Assembly: GCF_008042035.1 (NCBI RefSeq)
Contig: NZ_RDBL01000013.1
Coordinates: 868,566-924,473 of the forward strand
Source of the DNA: Streptomyces sp. col6
GTDB taxonomy: Bacteria; Actinomycetota; Actinomycetes; Streptomycetales; Streptomycetaceae
Length of the DNA: 55,908 bases
Direction of reading: 5' to 3'
The position numbers and the translations under genes are program-made. Of this stretch, positions 1 to 9,051 are shown piece after piece (the first letter of the stretch is position 1; each line of letters opens with the position of its first letter). The notes beneath the pieces were generated by a model. It saw nothing but the letters and a program-made list of their open reading frames with translations. It was not told the origin of the DNA and did not search any database.

Positions 1-1
1 G

Positions 2-112
2 GGCGGCGGAGCCGGCGCGCCCCCGCCGCCCCCCGTCGACCTCGAACCCCAGCGCCAGACCGTCTACGCGCAGGTGAACGCCCGCTTCACCATGACCCCG
101 CCGAAACTCTGA
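2..112 (+). CDS. C-terminal end of an unidentified protein (possibly SIMPL/DUF541)
   Basis: An open frame enters from the left edge and stops with TGA at 110-112, giving a 36-residue tail. It has a Gly/Ala/Pro-rich stretch, then a beta-strand-like segment (Val-Asp-Leu-Glu-Pro, Thr-Val-Tyr-Ala-Gln-Val) and ends Pro-Lys-Leu. The alternating pattern 'PQRQTVYAQVNARF' resembles the last strand of SIMPL (DUF541) domains, but too little is present to be sure. It lies just upstream of pyk on the same strand, separated by about 146 bp that hold the pyk promoter region. The function cannot be assigned from this fragment. Confidence 0.4.
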   Translation, partial: GGGAGAPPPPPVDLEPQRQTVYAQVNARFTMTPPKL

Positions 113-224
113 ATTCCCACCCACGGGCACCCCGGCGCGTGCTCATCCGAGCACGCCGCCGCACAATTCAACACTTGTCAATAACCCTTCATGCAAAGGT
201 GGTTGGACAGTCATACAGAGCCAA

Positions 225-252
225 TTACCTACCCATAGGTAAGGTCTAGGCT
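225..252 (+). promoter_or_regulatory. pyk promoter region: 7-bp inverted repeat plus -10 of a probably leaderless mRNA
   Basis: TTACCTA (225-231) and TAGGTAA (236-242) form a perfect inverted repeat with a 4-bp centre. TAGGCT (247-252) follows and ends 6 nt before the pyk ATG at 259. No Shine-Dalgarno sequence is present, so a leaderless transcript is likely. The repeat lies where a -35 would be and no good -35 hexamer is visible, so a regulator may bind there. This is inferred from position only. Confidence 0.45.
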
Positions 253-258
253 CGAACC

Positions 259-1692
259 ATGCGCCGAGCCAAAATCGTTTGCACCCTGGGACCCGCAACC
301 GACTCATACGACCAGATCAAGGCCCTCGTCGAGGCGGGAATGGACATCGCCCGCCTCAACCTCAGCCACGGCACCTACGCCGAACACGAAGAGCGCTACC
401 ACCGCGTGCGCAAAGCATCCGACGAGGCCCGCCGCAGCGTGGGCATCCTCGCCGACCTTCAAGGCCCGAAGATCCGCCTCGGACGCTTCAGCGAAGGCCC
501 CGTACTCCTTGAACGCGGCGACGACTTCACCATCACCGTCGAGCCCATGGAAGGCGACCGCAACGGCTGCGGTACGACCTACAGCGGCCTCGCCGCCGAC
601 GTCACCCCCGGCGAACGCATCCTGATCGACGACGGCCGCGTCACCCTCGAAGTCATCGAGGTCGACGGCCCCCGCGTCCGCACCACCGTCGTCGAGGGCG
701 GCATGGTCTCCGACCACAAGGGCCTCAACCTCCCCGGCGTCGCCGTCTCCGTTCCCGCGCTCTCCGAGAAGGACATCGACGACCTCCGCTGGGCCATCCG
801 CACCGGCGCCGACGTCATCGCCCTCTCCTTCGTCCGCAGCGGCCGCGACATCGAGGACGTCCACCGCGTCATGGACGAGGAGGGTCGCCGCCTCCCCGTC
901 ATCGCCAAGGTCGAGAAGCCCCAGGCCGTCGAGAACATCGAGGACATCGTCGCCGCCTTCGACGGCATCATGGTCGCCCGCGGCGACCTCGGCGTCGAAA
1001 TGCCGCTGGAGCAGGTGCCGATCGTCCAGAAGCGCGCGATCAAGCTCGCCAAGCGCAACGCCAAGCCGGTCATCGTCGCGACCCAGATGCTCGACTCGAT
1101 GATCGACAACTCCCGGCCCACCCGCGCCGAGGCCTCCGACGTCGCGAACGCGATCATCGACGGCACGGACGCGGTGATGCTCTCCGGCGAGACCAGCGTC
1201 GGCAAGTACGCGATCGAGACGGTCCGCACGATGTCCCGCATCGTCGAGGCAGCCGAGGAGGACATCCTCGCGAAGGGGCTCCCGCCGCTGACCGAACGCA
1301 ACAAGCCCCGCACCCAGGGCGGCGCGGTCGCCCGCGCTGCTGCGGAGATGGGCGACTTCCTCGGCGCGAAGTTCCTGGTCGCCTTCACCCAGAGCGGCGA
1401 CACGGTGAAGCGGTTGTCGCGTTACCGCTCCCCGATCCCGCTCCTGGCCTTCACCCCGGACCCGGCCACCCGCTCCCAGCTCAACCTGACCTGGGGCGTC
1501 GAGACCTTCCTCGGCCCGCACGTGGACTCCACGGACGCGATGGTCGCCCAGGTGGACGAGGAACTCCTGAAGATCGGCCGCTGTCGGAAGGGCGACGTGG
1601 TGGTCATCACGGCCGGCTCCCCGCCGGGTGTGGCCGGCTCGACGAACCTGGTCCGCGTCCACCACATCGGCGAGGACGACAGCCCGAAGTAG
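259..1692 (+). CDS. pyk: Pyruvate kinase
   Basis: This 477-residue cytoplasmic enzyme transfers phosphate from phosphoenolpyruvate to ADP, the last step of glycolysis. The N-terminal barrel start (KIVCTLGPA, ARLNLSHG), the B-domain entry (LADLQGPKIRLG) and the active-site signature IAKVEKPQAVENI with MVARGDLGVE are all present. A C-terminal allosteric domain follows with the phosphate-loop-like FTQSGDT. Length is normal for the bacterial family. The ATG at 259 lies 6 nt from a plausible -10 and has no ribosome binding site, suggesting a leaderless message. The stop is only 6 bp from the stop of the convergent LAGLIDADG gene. By synteny this corresponds to the pyk1-type gene of Streptomyces, next to an ANTAR response regulator. 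Confidence 0.97.
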   Translation: MRRAKIVCTLGPATDSYDQIKALVEAGMDIARLNLSHGTYAEHEERYHRVRKASDEARRSVGILADLQGPKIRLGRFSEGPVLLERGDDFTITVEPMEGDRNGCGTTYSGLAADVTPGERILIDDGRVTLEVIEVDGPRVRTTVVEGGMVSDHKGLNLPGVAVSVPALSEKDIDDLRWAIRTGADVIALSFVRSGRDIEDVHRVMDEEGRRLPVIAKVEKPQAVENIEDIVAAFDGIMVARGDLGVEMPLEQVPIVQKRAIKLAKRNAKPVIVATQMLDSMIDNSRPTRAEASDVANAIIDGTDAVMLSGETSVGKYAIETVRTMSRIVEAAEEDILAKGLPPLTERNKPRTQGGAVARAAAEMGDFLGAKFLVAFTQSGDTVKRLSRYRSPIPLLAFTPDPATRSQLNLTWGVETFLGPHVDSTDAMVAQVDEELLKIGRCRKGDVVVITAGSPPGVAGSTNLVRVHHIGEDDSPK

Positions 1693-1698
1693 GGCGGC

Positions 1699-2463
1699 TC
1701 AGTATTTCGGCCCGACGTGAGCGTCCATGAGAGCGACGGACGCCCGTCGGGCGACGGAGATGTTCTTGCCGTTGGTGTGTTTCCACTCGACGCCGAGCCG
1801 GTCGAGCGTGTCGGTGTAGAGCTTCAGGATGTCAGCCGACAGGTTGGTGAAGAAGTAGCGCGGGTACTCGTAGCGCCGTCGTTCACCACGGACGAGGCGG
1901 GTGGCCCAGTTGGTGATGCGGCAGCCGTCGGAGTGGATGAGGCCGCGGATGAATTCCCATGGGTGGGTGTCGACGATTGCCTGTTGCCACTCGGCCAGTG
2001 CGATCTTGCGGTCGTGCTTCTTGCCGGGGCCATGCTGAGGGAAGAGGCAGGGCCAGTGCTTGCTGAAGCAGGTGACGTACTGGCAGCCCGGACTTGACAC
2101 CAGGCATACCTTGTTGGCGGGTCGCGCAATCTGCACTGCTTCGACGCAGGCATCGATGAGGCCTGGCCAGGCGTCCGCGCATGCGATGCGCAGGGAGTAC
2201 ACGCCACGCTTGTTCGCGCTGATGCACCCGTCGCCGAGGTAGAGACCGAGCAAATACGAGTATGCCGCCGGAGATTCGGGCGACCTGGGCGTATCGCCAC
2301 ATCGGGGGCAGTCCCGGCCGCGTGCGTATTCGAGAGGCTCTATCCGCACGAGCCAGGAACGGATGGCGGCTCTGGAAATGCCCGTCTGCTTGCTCACGGC
2401 ATTCTGGCTGAGGCCCTGATCGAGGAGGGCCAGTGTGTGCCTGCGTGTTTCAAGATCGTACAC
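1699..2463 (-). CDS. Free-standing HTH-LAGLIDADG endonuclease-like protein
   Basis: This 254-residue protein has an N-terminal helix-turn-helix (about residues 8-40, QGLSQNAVSKQTGISRAAI). A CPRC pair (Cys52, Cys55) that may be half of a zinc knuckle follows. Two copies of the LAGLIDADG motif are visible: LLGLYLGDGC at 71-80 and IRGLIHSDG at 172-180, with acidic Asp78 and Asp179 where the family binds metal. That spacing (about 100 residues) fits a monomeric two-repeat homing endonuclease fold. No intron or intein host is nearby. The gene lies 110 bp downstream of a tRNA gene on the same strand and converges on pyk. It could be an active endonuclease, or a domesticated DNA-binding regulator as in WhiA-type proteins. 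Codon use looks slightly less GC-biased than its neighbours. Confidence 0.75.
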   Translation of the reverse strand: MYDLETRRHTLALLDQGLSQNAVSKQTGISRAAIRSWLVRIEPLEYARGRDCPRCGDTPRSPESPAAYSYLLGLYLGDGCISANKRGVYSLRIACADAWPGLIDACVEAVQIARPANKVCLVSSPGCQYVTCFSKHWPCLFPQHGPGKKHDRKIALAEWQQAIVDTHPWEFIRGLIHSDGCRITNWATRLVRGERRRYEYPRYFFTNLSADILKLYTDTLDRLGVEWKHTNGKNISVARRASVALMDAHVGPKY

Positions 2464-2572
2464 CTGGACGAGCTTGGAGAATTTTGCGGACTCGTTGGCG
2501 GAATCGGAAGGGAAGTCACACGATCACGTGAATCCGGATCGTTTTGATGCGACCTTGGAATCGAAGGAAAAG

Positions 2573-2647
2573 TGCCCCAGGTGGGATTCGAACCCACACT
2601 GTCCGCTGTTTGAGAGCGGCCTCTCTAACCAGTTGGAGTACTGGGGC
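2573..2647 (-). tRNA. tRNA with anticodon CAA (Leu by codon), short variable loop
   Basis: The minus strand folds as a 75-nt cloverleaf. It has a 7-bp acceptor stem (GCCCCAG/CTGGGGC) with discriminator A, a 3-bp D stem, an anticodon stem CCGCT/AGCGG around loop CTCAAAC (anticodon CAA), a 5-nt variable loop ACAGT, and a T arm GTGGG-TTCGAAT-CCCAC. CCA is not encoded. CAA reads UUG and so predicts leucine. However, bacterial leucine tRNAs normally have a long variable arm, which is absent here. Confidence 0.9.
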
Positions 2648-2742
2648 CTTGGAAAGTAAGGGCAAGCGGCGCCCCGTGTAGCTACACCTTACCGTAGCTA
2701 GGTACGCTCTTGGAGAGACGTATGCCCTGAACAAGGAGCCCC

Positions 2743-3393
2743 GTGACCACCCCCGAGTCGCCCCAGCCCGTCGCCGACGACGACAAGTCGCACGTCCCGC
2801 CGCTGACGACCCGTGTCGTCATCGCCGAGGACGAGGCGCTCATCCGTCTCGACCTCAAAGAGATGCTCGAAGAAGAGGGCTACTCCGTCGTCGGGGAGGC
2901 CGGGGACGGGCAGCAGGCCGTCGAGCTGGCGCGGGAGCACAAGCCGGACCTGGTCATCCTCGATGTGAAGATGCCCGTGCTCGACGGGATCTCCGCCGCC
3001 GAGAAGATCGCCGAGGAGTCCATCGCGCCGGTCCTGATGCTCACCGCGTTCTCGCAGCGCGACCTCGTGGAGCGGGCCCGGGACGCCGGGGCGATGGCGT
3101 ACCTCGTGAAGCCGTTCAGCAAGAGCGACGTCGTGCCGGCGATCGAGATGGCCGTGTCGCGGTTCTCGGAGCTGAAGGCCCTGGAGAACGAGGTCGCGGA
3201 CCTCGCCCAGCGGCTGGAGACGCGGAAGCTCGTGGACCGGGCGAAGAGCATTCTGCAGACGGACTACGGGCTGTCCGAGCCGGAGGCGTTCCGGTGGATC
3301 CAGAAGACGTCGATGGACCGTCGGCTGTCGATGCAGCAGCTGGCGGAGGCGCTGATCGCGGACGCCGAGGAGAAGAAGAAGGCCGCCGAGTAG
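2743..3393 (+). CDS. Response regulator with C-terminal ANTAR RNA-binding domain
   Basis: This 216-residue cytoplasmic regulator starts with GTG preceded by AAGGAG. A receiver domain (about 23-140) shows the acidic pair Glu29-Asp30, phospho-acceptor Asp74 in ILDVKMP, Thr101 and Lys123. A helical linker follows, then an ANTAR domain (about 147-208, with KSILQTDYGLSEPEAF). ANTAR domains bind paired hairpins in nascent mRNA and prevent termination. The family is that of Mycobacterium PdtaR (Rv1626), usually paired with a separate histidine kinase, which is not nearby. The adjacent pyk is the usual actinobacterial neighbour. A strong bidirectional terminator lies just after the stop. Confidence 0.9.
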   Translation: MTTPESPQPVADDDKSHVPPLTTRVVIAEDEALIRLDLKEMLEEEGYSVVGEAGDGQQAVELAREHKPDLVILDVKMPVLDGISAAEKIAEESIAPVLMLTAFSQRDLVERARDAGAMAYLVKPFSKSDVVPAIEMAVSRFSELKALENEVADLAQRLETRKLVDRAKSILQTDYGLSEPEAFRWIQKTSMDRRLSMQQLAEALIADAEEKKKAAE

Positions 3394-3409
3394 GCACGTA
3401 GAACAGAGG

Positions 3410-3440
3410 AAAGGCCCGCGCCGTCGAGGCGCGGGCCTTT
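3410..3440. terminator. Bidirectional terminator hairpin
   Basis: A perfect 13-bp stem (AAAGGCCCGCGCC pairing with GGCGCGGGCCTTT) has a 5-nt loop. A-rich and T-rich ends on either side let it serve the response regulator on the plus strand and livF on the minus strand. Confidence 0.85.
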
Positions 3441-3457
3441 CTCGTGCGCGTGAGCGC

Positions 3458-4170
3458 TCAGTCCTCGCCGAGGTACGCCTTGCGGACGGACTCGTCGTGG
3501 AGGAGGTCCGCTCCGGTGCCGGAGAGGACGATCTTGCCGATCTCCATGACGTGGCCCTGGTCCGCGAGGGACAGCGCGGCCTGGGCGTTCTGCTCGACCA
3601 GGAGGATCGTCGTGCCGGAGGCGCGGAGTTCGACGATGGTCTCCATGATCTTCTGCATCATGATCGGGGAGAGGCCCATGGAGGGCTCGTCGAGCATGAG
3701 CAGCTTGGGCTGGGACATCATCGCCCTGCCCATGGCGAGCATCTGCTGCTCGCCGCCGGAGAGGGTTCCGGCGGCCTGCTTGCGGCGTTCCCCGAGGATG
3801 GGGAAGAGGTCGTAGGCGCGCTGGACGTCCTTCTCGATGCCGGCCTTGTCGTTGCGGAGGTAGGCGCCGAGGAGGAGGTTTTCGGCGATCGTCAGCCGGG
3901 GGAAGATGTGGCGGCCCTCGGGGGAGTGGGCGAGGCCCAGGGAGACGATCTTGTGTGCGGGGATGTTGGTGAGGGGTTTGCCCTCGAAGAGGATGCGTCC
4001 GGCGAGGGGTTTGAGCAGCCCGGAGAGGGTGCGCAGGGTGGTGGTCTTGCCGGCGCCGTTGGTGCCGATGAGGGTGACCACCTGGCCGGCCTCGACGGTG
4101 AACGAGATGCCCTTGACGGCTTCGATCTTGCCGTAGGCGACGCGGAGGTCCTCGACCTCCAGCAGTGCGG

Positions 4171-4174
<4 letters not shown>
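3458..4174 (-). CDS. livF: Branched-chain amino-acid ABC transporter ATPase LivF
   Basis: This 238-residue ATP-binding subunit powers import through the LivH/LivM channel. Walker A is GTNGAGKT (37-44), the ABC signature is LSGGEQQ, and Walker B is LLMLDEPS with the H-loop region following. Length and the short C-terminus are typical of LivF. Its ATG overlaps the livG stop by 4 bp (ATGA), showing translational coupling. It is the last gene of a minus-strand operon: substrate-binding protein, livH, livM, livG, livF. Confidence 0.95.
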
Positions 4175-5052
<878 letters not shown>

Positions 5053-5056
5053 GGTG

Positions 5057-6653
5057 TTACGCCCCCGCCTTGGCGATGCCGGCGTCCGTTTCGTCGGACT
5101 TCCGGGGTGTGGGCACGTCGAGCTGGTCGTTCTCGTGGAATTCGAGCTGCTTCCTGCGGTCGGCGACCAGGCCTTCGGGGCGGAAGCGCATCAGGAGGAC
5201 GAGCGCGATGCCGAAGAGGAAGAGCTGGTAGTCCTGCATGAACTGCAGCTTGGCCGGGATGAGGTAGAGCAGTGCGGCGCCGACGAAGGGTCCGCTGAGG
5301 GTTCCCATGCCGCCGAGGATGACGGCGGCGAGGAGGAACGCGGAGTTCGGGGGTACGGAGCCGGCGAACTGGTACTGCTCGGGCGTCACGGTGTAGTTGA
5401 CGTGTGCCTGTACGGTGCCGGCGAGGCCGGCCAGCGTGGCGCCGAGGGCGAAGGCGAGCAGCTTGAGCCGGAAGGCGTTGATGCCCATGGCGGTGGCGGC
5501 GGTTTCGTCCTCGCGGATGGCGACCCAGGCGCGGCCGATGCGGGATTCTCCGGAGCGGCGGAAGACGAGGACGACGACGGCGGTGACGACGAGCATCAGC
5601 AGGTAGTAGTTGGCCGGCCTGCTGAGGGTGAAGGGTCCGACGTCGTGGCTGAGTCCGAAGTCGATCCCGAGGAGGTTGAGGTCGGGGATGCTCGGGATGC
5701 CCTGGGAGCCGTTGGTGAGGTCGGGGCCGCTGTTGCCGTTGAGGTTGTTGACGGTGACGCGGAAGATCTCTCCGAAGCCGAGGGTGACGATGGCGAGGTA
5801 GTCGCCGCGCAGCCGCAGGGTCGGGGCGCCGATGAGGACGCCGAAGATCAGGGAGACGACGGCTCCGGTGAGGACGGCGGCCCAGAAGGGGAATTTGACG
5901 CCGATCGCGGAGAGGGGTGCGCCGGAGACGAGGGCGGCGGTGTAGGCGCCGACTCCGAGGAAGGCGACGTAGCCGAGGTCGAGGAGGCCGGCGAGGCCGA
6001 CGACGACGTTGAGGCCGAGTGCGACGGTGGCGAAGATGAGGATGTTGACGCCGATGAGGGCGTACTCGGCGGTGTCCTGGGTGAAGGGGAAGCAGAGTGC
6101 TGCGACCAGGGCGGCGGCGAGGGTGACGTTGCGGTGTTTGCCGGTCAGCGCGGTGAGGCGGCCGATGAGGCCGGCTCGGGTGAGTGCGGTGAAGGCGAAG
6201 CCCGCGGTGATGAGGAAGCCGATGAACTGTTCGGAGTCCTCGGTGGGGATGTCGATGCCGTAGGTGAAGACGTACAGCGCGAGGCCGAAGGCGACGGCGA
6301 TGATGATGATCTCGGCCCAGGCCGGGAGGGCCTTGGCGCGGGGTGCGGAGGGTGCGGCGAGGCTGTTGCGGAAGCGCTGCCAGCCGTTCGGCGCGGGGCC
6401 GTCGGTGGTGAGGGGGACGTCGTAGGGGAGGGCGAGGGAGGCGATGACGGCGACGAGGGCGCCGATGCCGCTGACCCAGGCTCCGGGTTCGAGGTTGACG
6501 ACGCCGCCGAGCTCGTAGGAGATGGCGCCCATGGCGTAGCCGGTGGTGCCGAGGGTGGCGAGGGCCAGGAGGCGGACGGGGCTGTTGGTGCCGGCGGGGG
6601 TGAGCCAGCGCAGTCCGGGGATGCCGTAGCCGGTGAGGGCGAAGAGCAGGGTG
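5057..6653 (-). CDS. livM: Branched-chain amino-acid ABC permease LivM, 5' end replaced by an inverted segment
   Basis: About 530 residues of a LivM permease are intact from 6653 down to the TAA at 5057. They include several hydrophobic segments, the conserved core NVVVGLAGLLDLGYVAFLGVG, the EAA-like region GAPTLRLRGDYLAIVTLGFGE, and the tail region GMGTLSGPFVGA. The long N-terminal part with extra membrane segments matches actinobacterial LivM. Upstream of 6653 the reading frame runs into a 163-bp inverted copy of livH (to 6816). The true start and first few dozen residues are therefore missing, and the ATG available at 6799 comes from the inverted piece. The gene as written is unlikely to be functional unless this is a sequence artefact. 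Confidence 0.85.
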
Positions 6654-6816
6654 GCCGCCCCCGTCTGCATGATCGCCCTCGGGCTCTTCGTCTCCAAGAC
6701 CCGCTCCGGCCGCGGCATGCAGGCCACCTCGCAGGACCCCGACACCGCCAAGCTCATGGGCATCAACACCGACCGCATCATCGTCATGGCCTTCGCCATC
6801 GGTGCCGCGTTCGCCG
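6654..6816. repeat. 163-bp inverted copy of an internal livH segment
   Basis: Bases 6654-6816 are the reverse complement of 7097-7259 with no mismatch that I can see. The copy sits exactly at the livH/livM junction and replaces the end of livH, the intergenic bases and the start of livM. On the plus strand it encodes the livH peptide containing ALGLFVSKTRSGRGMQ in its normal frame. Confidence 0.93.
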
Positions 6817-7718
6817 AGCAGGCCTTGTGGCCGCAGCAGCAGGACGACGATGAGGAGGACGAAGGCCCAAACGTCCTTCCAGGCGCCGCCGCCGAAGAGG
6901 TCCATGCCGGGGACGTCGCTCATGTAGCCGGTGGCGAGGGATTCGGCGACGCCGAGGACGACTCCGCCGAGCATGGCGCCGTAGATGTTGCCGATGCCGC
7001 CGAGGACGGCGGCGGTGAAGGCTTTGAGGCCCATGAGGAAGCCCATGCGGAAGCCGATCTGGCCGTTCTTGAGCCCGTAGGCGACGGCGGCGACGGCGGC
7101 GAACGCGGCACCGATGGCGAAGGCCATGACGATGATGCGGTCGGTGTTGATGCCCATGAGCTTGGCGGTGTCGGGGTCCTGCGAGGTGGCCTGCATGCCG
7201 CGGCCGGAGCGGGTCTTGGAGACGAAGAGCCCGAGGGCGATCATGCAGACGGGGGCGGCGATGAGGACGAAGAGGTCACCGCGCTGGACGTGGGCGCCGA
7301 AGATGTCGAAGGCATCGCCCTTGAACTGCGGGAAGGGGTGGTCCTTCGTGGCGTCGGGGTACCACTTCCAGATGGCCTGCTGGAGTGCGAGGGAGAGTCC
7401 GATCGCGGTGATCAGCGGGGCGAGCCGGGGGGCGTTGCGCAGCGGCCGGTAGGCGAAGCGTTCGGCGGCGACGCTGATGGCGACGGAGCATATGACGCCG
7501 CCGATGATCATGAGGGGGACGATTGCGAGGAGGTTGGAGCCGGCCGGCATCCAGAGGTACACGGTGAGAGCTCCGAAGCCTCCGATCATGAAGATCTCGC
7601 CGTGGGCGAAGTTGATGAGCTGGATGATTCCGTAGACCATCGTGTAGCCGATCGCGATGAGTCCGTACATCGCGCCGAGGATGAGTCCATTGGCCAGCTG
7701 TTGCGGCAGTTCGTGCAC
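6817..7718 (-). CDS. livH: Branched-chain amino-acid ABC permease LivH, 3' end replaced
   Basis: About 300 residues of a LivH inner-membrane permease are present from ATG 7718. Landmarks are LANGLILGAMYGLIAIGYTM, NFAHGEIFMIGGFG, the EAA-like GLKAFTAAVLGGIGN and the terminal LLLRPQGLLGE. LivH proteins usually stop a few residues later. Here the frame instead enters the inverted 163-bp copy and stays open, antisense to or out of frame with livM, to 5049, so no natural stop codon is left. Residues 7097-7259 are the source of the inverted copy. It is separated from the upstream binding-protein gene by a strong hairpin. Confidence 0.88.
7097..7259. repeat. Source copy of the 163-bp inverted repeat, inside livH
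   Basis: This is the in-place livH segment whose reverse complement recurs at 6654-6816, 280 bp away. It is in frame and fits the LivH family, so it is the original. Confidence 0.92.
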
Positions 7719-7751
7719 CGCAGGGCCTCCGTGGAGTGGTTCGGATATGGC

Positions 7752-7786
7752 ACCGCGCGGGAGTGCTCGTAGCGCTCCCGCGCGGT
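7752..7786 (-). terminator. Strong hairpin between the binding-protein gene and livH
   Basis: A 15-bp stem (ACCGCGCGGGAGTGC with GCGCTCCCGCGCGGT, one G-T pair) has a 5-nt loop. It lies 33 nt after the binding-protein stop and 34 nt before livH. It may terminate part of the transcripts or protect the upstream 3' end, giving more binding protein than permease. Confidence 0.65.
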
Positions 7787-7818
7787 CTGGGGTCGTTCGG
7801 GTGTGGCCCGGGAGCGGG

Positions 7819-9051
7819 TTACGGCTTGTAGGCCTCGCTGAGCTTGGAGACCCACTTGCCGCCGTCGACCTGGTAGGCGGTCATCATGGTGTTGGTGGTG
7901 TCGCCGAACTCGTCGAAGGAGACCGGGCCGGTGACGCCGTCGAACTTGACCTTGCTCATGGCGTCGAGCACCTTGGCGCGGGCGTCGTCGGGGAGCTTGC
8001 CGTCGTTGTCGGCGACGGCGAGCTTGACGGCCTCGATGATGGCCCAGGTGGCGTCGTAGGTGCCGCCCCCGTAGGCCTCGTAGGCGTCCTTGTAGCCGGC
8101 CGTCTTGTAGTCCGCGATGAACTTCTTGGCGGAGTCGAGTTCCTCGACGGGCTTGCCGACGGAGGTGGCGATGTCGCCCTGGGCCTTCTTGTTGAGCTTG
8201 ATGAAGTCGGCGCTGTACATGCCGTCGCCGCCCATGAGCGGGATCTTGACGCTGTCCTTGAGCTGCTGGCTCAGGGGGGCGCCGGCGGGGTACTCGCCGC
8301 CGTAGTAGACGGCCTTGGCGCCGGACTTCTTGACCTTGGTGACGACGGCGTTGAAGTCGCGGTCGTCGGGGTTGACGTGGTCGGAGCCGACGATCTTGCC
8401 GCCGAGGTCGGTGAAGGTGGCCTTGAAGGAGGCCGCGAGACCGGCGCCGTAGGGCTTCTGGTCGTCGATGAGGTAGACCTGCTTGATCTTCGCGTTGTTG
8501 TACAGGTACTTCGCGGCGAAGGCGCCCTGGATCTGGTCCGTGGTGGCGGTGCGGAAGTAGGTCTTGAAGGGGCGCTTCTTGTCGCCGGTCTTCCAGTTGT
8601 CGCCCTGGGTCAGCTCGGTGCCGGTGTTGGCGGGGGAGACCTGGGTGAGGCCGGCGTCGTTGAGCGGCTTCTGCATCGACTGGGCGACGCCGGAGTTCAG
8701 CGGGCCGACGACACCGACGACCTTCTTGTTGTCGATGAACTTCGTGGCGTTCTGCTGGCCGACGGAGGGCTGGGCCTGGTCGTCGAGCGGCTGGACCTCG
8801 AAGGTGATGCCGGGGACGGTCTTGTCCTTGTTCGCCGTTTTGGCGGCGAGGTCGGCGGAGTTCTTGATGCCGAGGCCGAGGGCGGAGAGGTCACCGGTGA
8901 GCGGTGCGTCGACGCCGATGACGACGGTCGTGTTGCCGCTGCCGCTGTTGCCGTCGCTCTTGTTGTCGTCGTCGCGCGACCCGCAGGCGGTGAGCGTCAG
9001 TGCACCGGTGGTGAGCACTGTGGTGAGGATGAGCAAAGAACGGTGTCGCAC
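7819..9051 (-). CDS. Branched-chain amino-acid ABC substrate-binding lipoprotein
   Basis: This 410-residue Leu/Ile/Val-binding-type protein is exported and anchored as a lipoprotein. The signal peptide ends in lipobox LTAC with Cys23, followed by an acidic Ser/Gly/Asn linker. The mature part has the periplasmic-binding type I fold: VVIGVDAPLTGDLSALG near the N-terminus and VVGVVGPLNSGVAQSMQ as a ligand-contact region. It heads the liv operon and would deliver branched-chain amino acids or related substrates to LivHM. Confidence 0.94.
   Translation of the reverse strand: MRHRSLLILTTVLTTGALTLTACGSRDDDNKSDGNSGSGNTTVVIGVDAPLTGDLSALGLGIKNSADLAAKTANKDKTVPGITFEVQPLDDQAQPSVGQQNATKFIDNKKVVGVVGPLNSGVAQSMQKPLNDAGLTQVSPANTGTELTQGDNWKTGDKKRPFKTYFRTATTDQIQGAFAAKYLYNNAKIKQVYLIDDQKPYGAGLAASFKATFTDLGGKIVGSDHVNPDDRDFNAVVTKVKKSGAKAVYYGGEYPAGAPLSQQLKDSVKIPLMGGDGMYSADFIKLNKKAQGDIATSVGKPVEELDSAKKFIADYKTAGYKDAYEAYGGGTYDATWAIIEAVKLAVADNDGKLPDDARAKVLDAMSKVKFDGVTGPVSFDEFGDTTNTMMTAYQVDGGKWVSKLSEAYKP

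Noticed and set aside
304..1665. Long antisense open frames opposite pyk, liv genes, polA, rpsA and others
   Set aside because: They mirror the codon bias of the known genes, lack domain features and follow from high GC content.
2464..2742. Integration site of a mobile element at the tRNA gene
   Set aside because: There is no integrase, excisionase or repeat of the tRNA 3' end in the neighbourhood.
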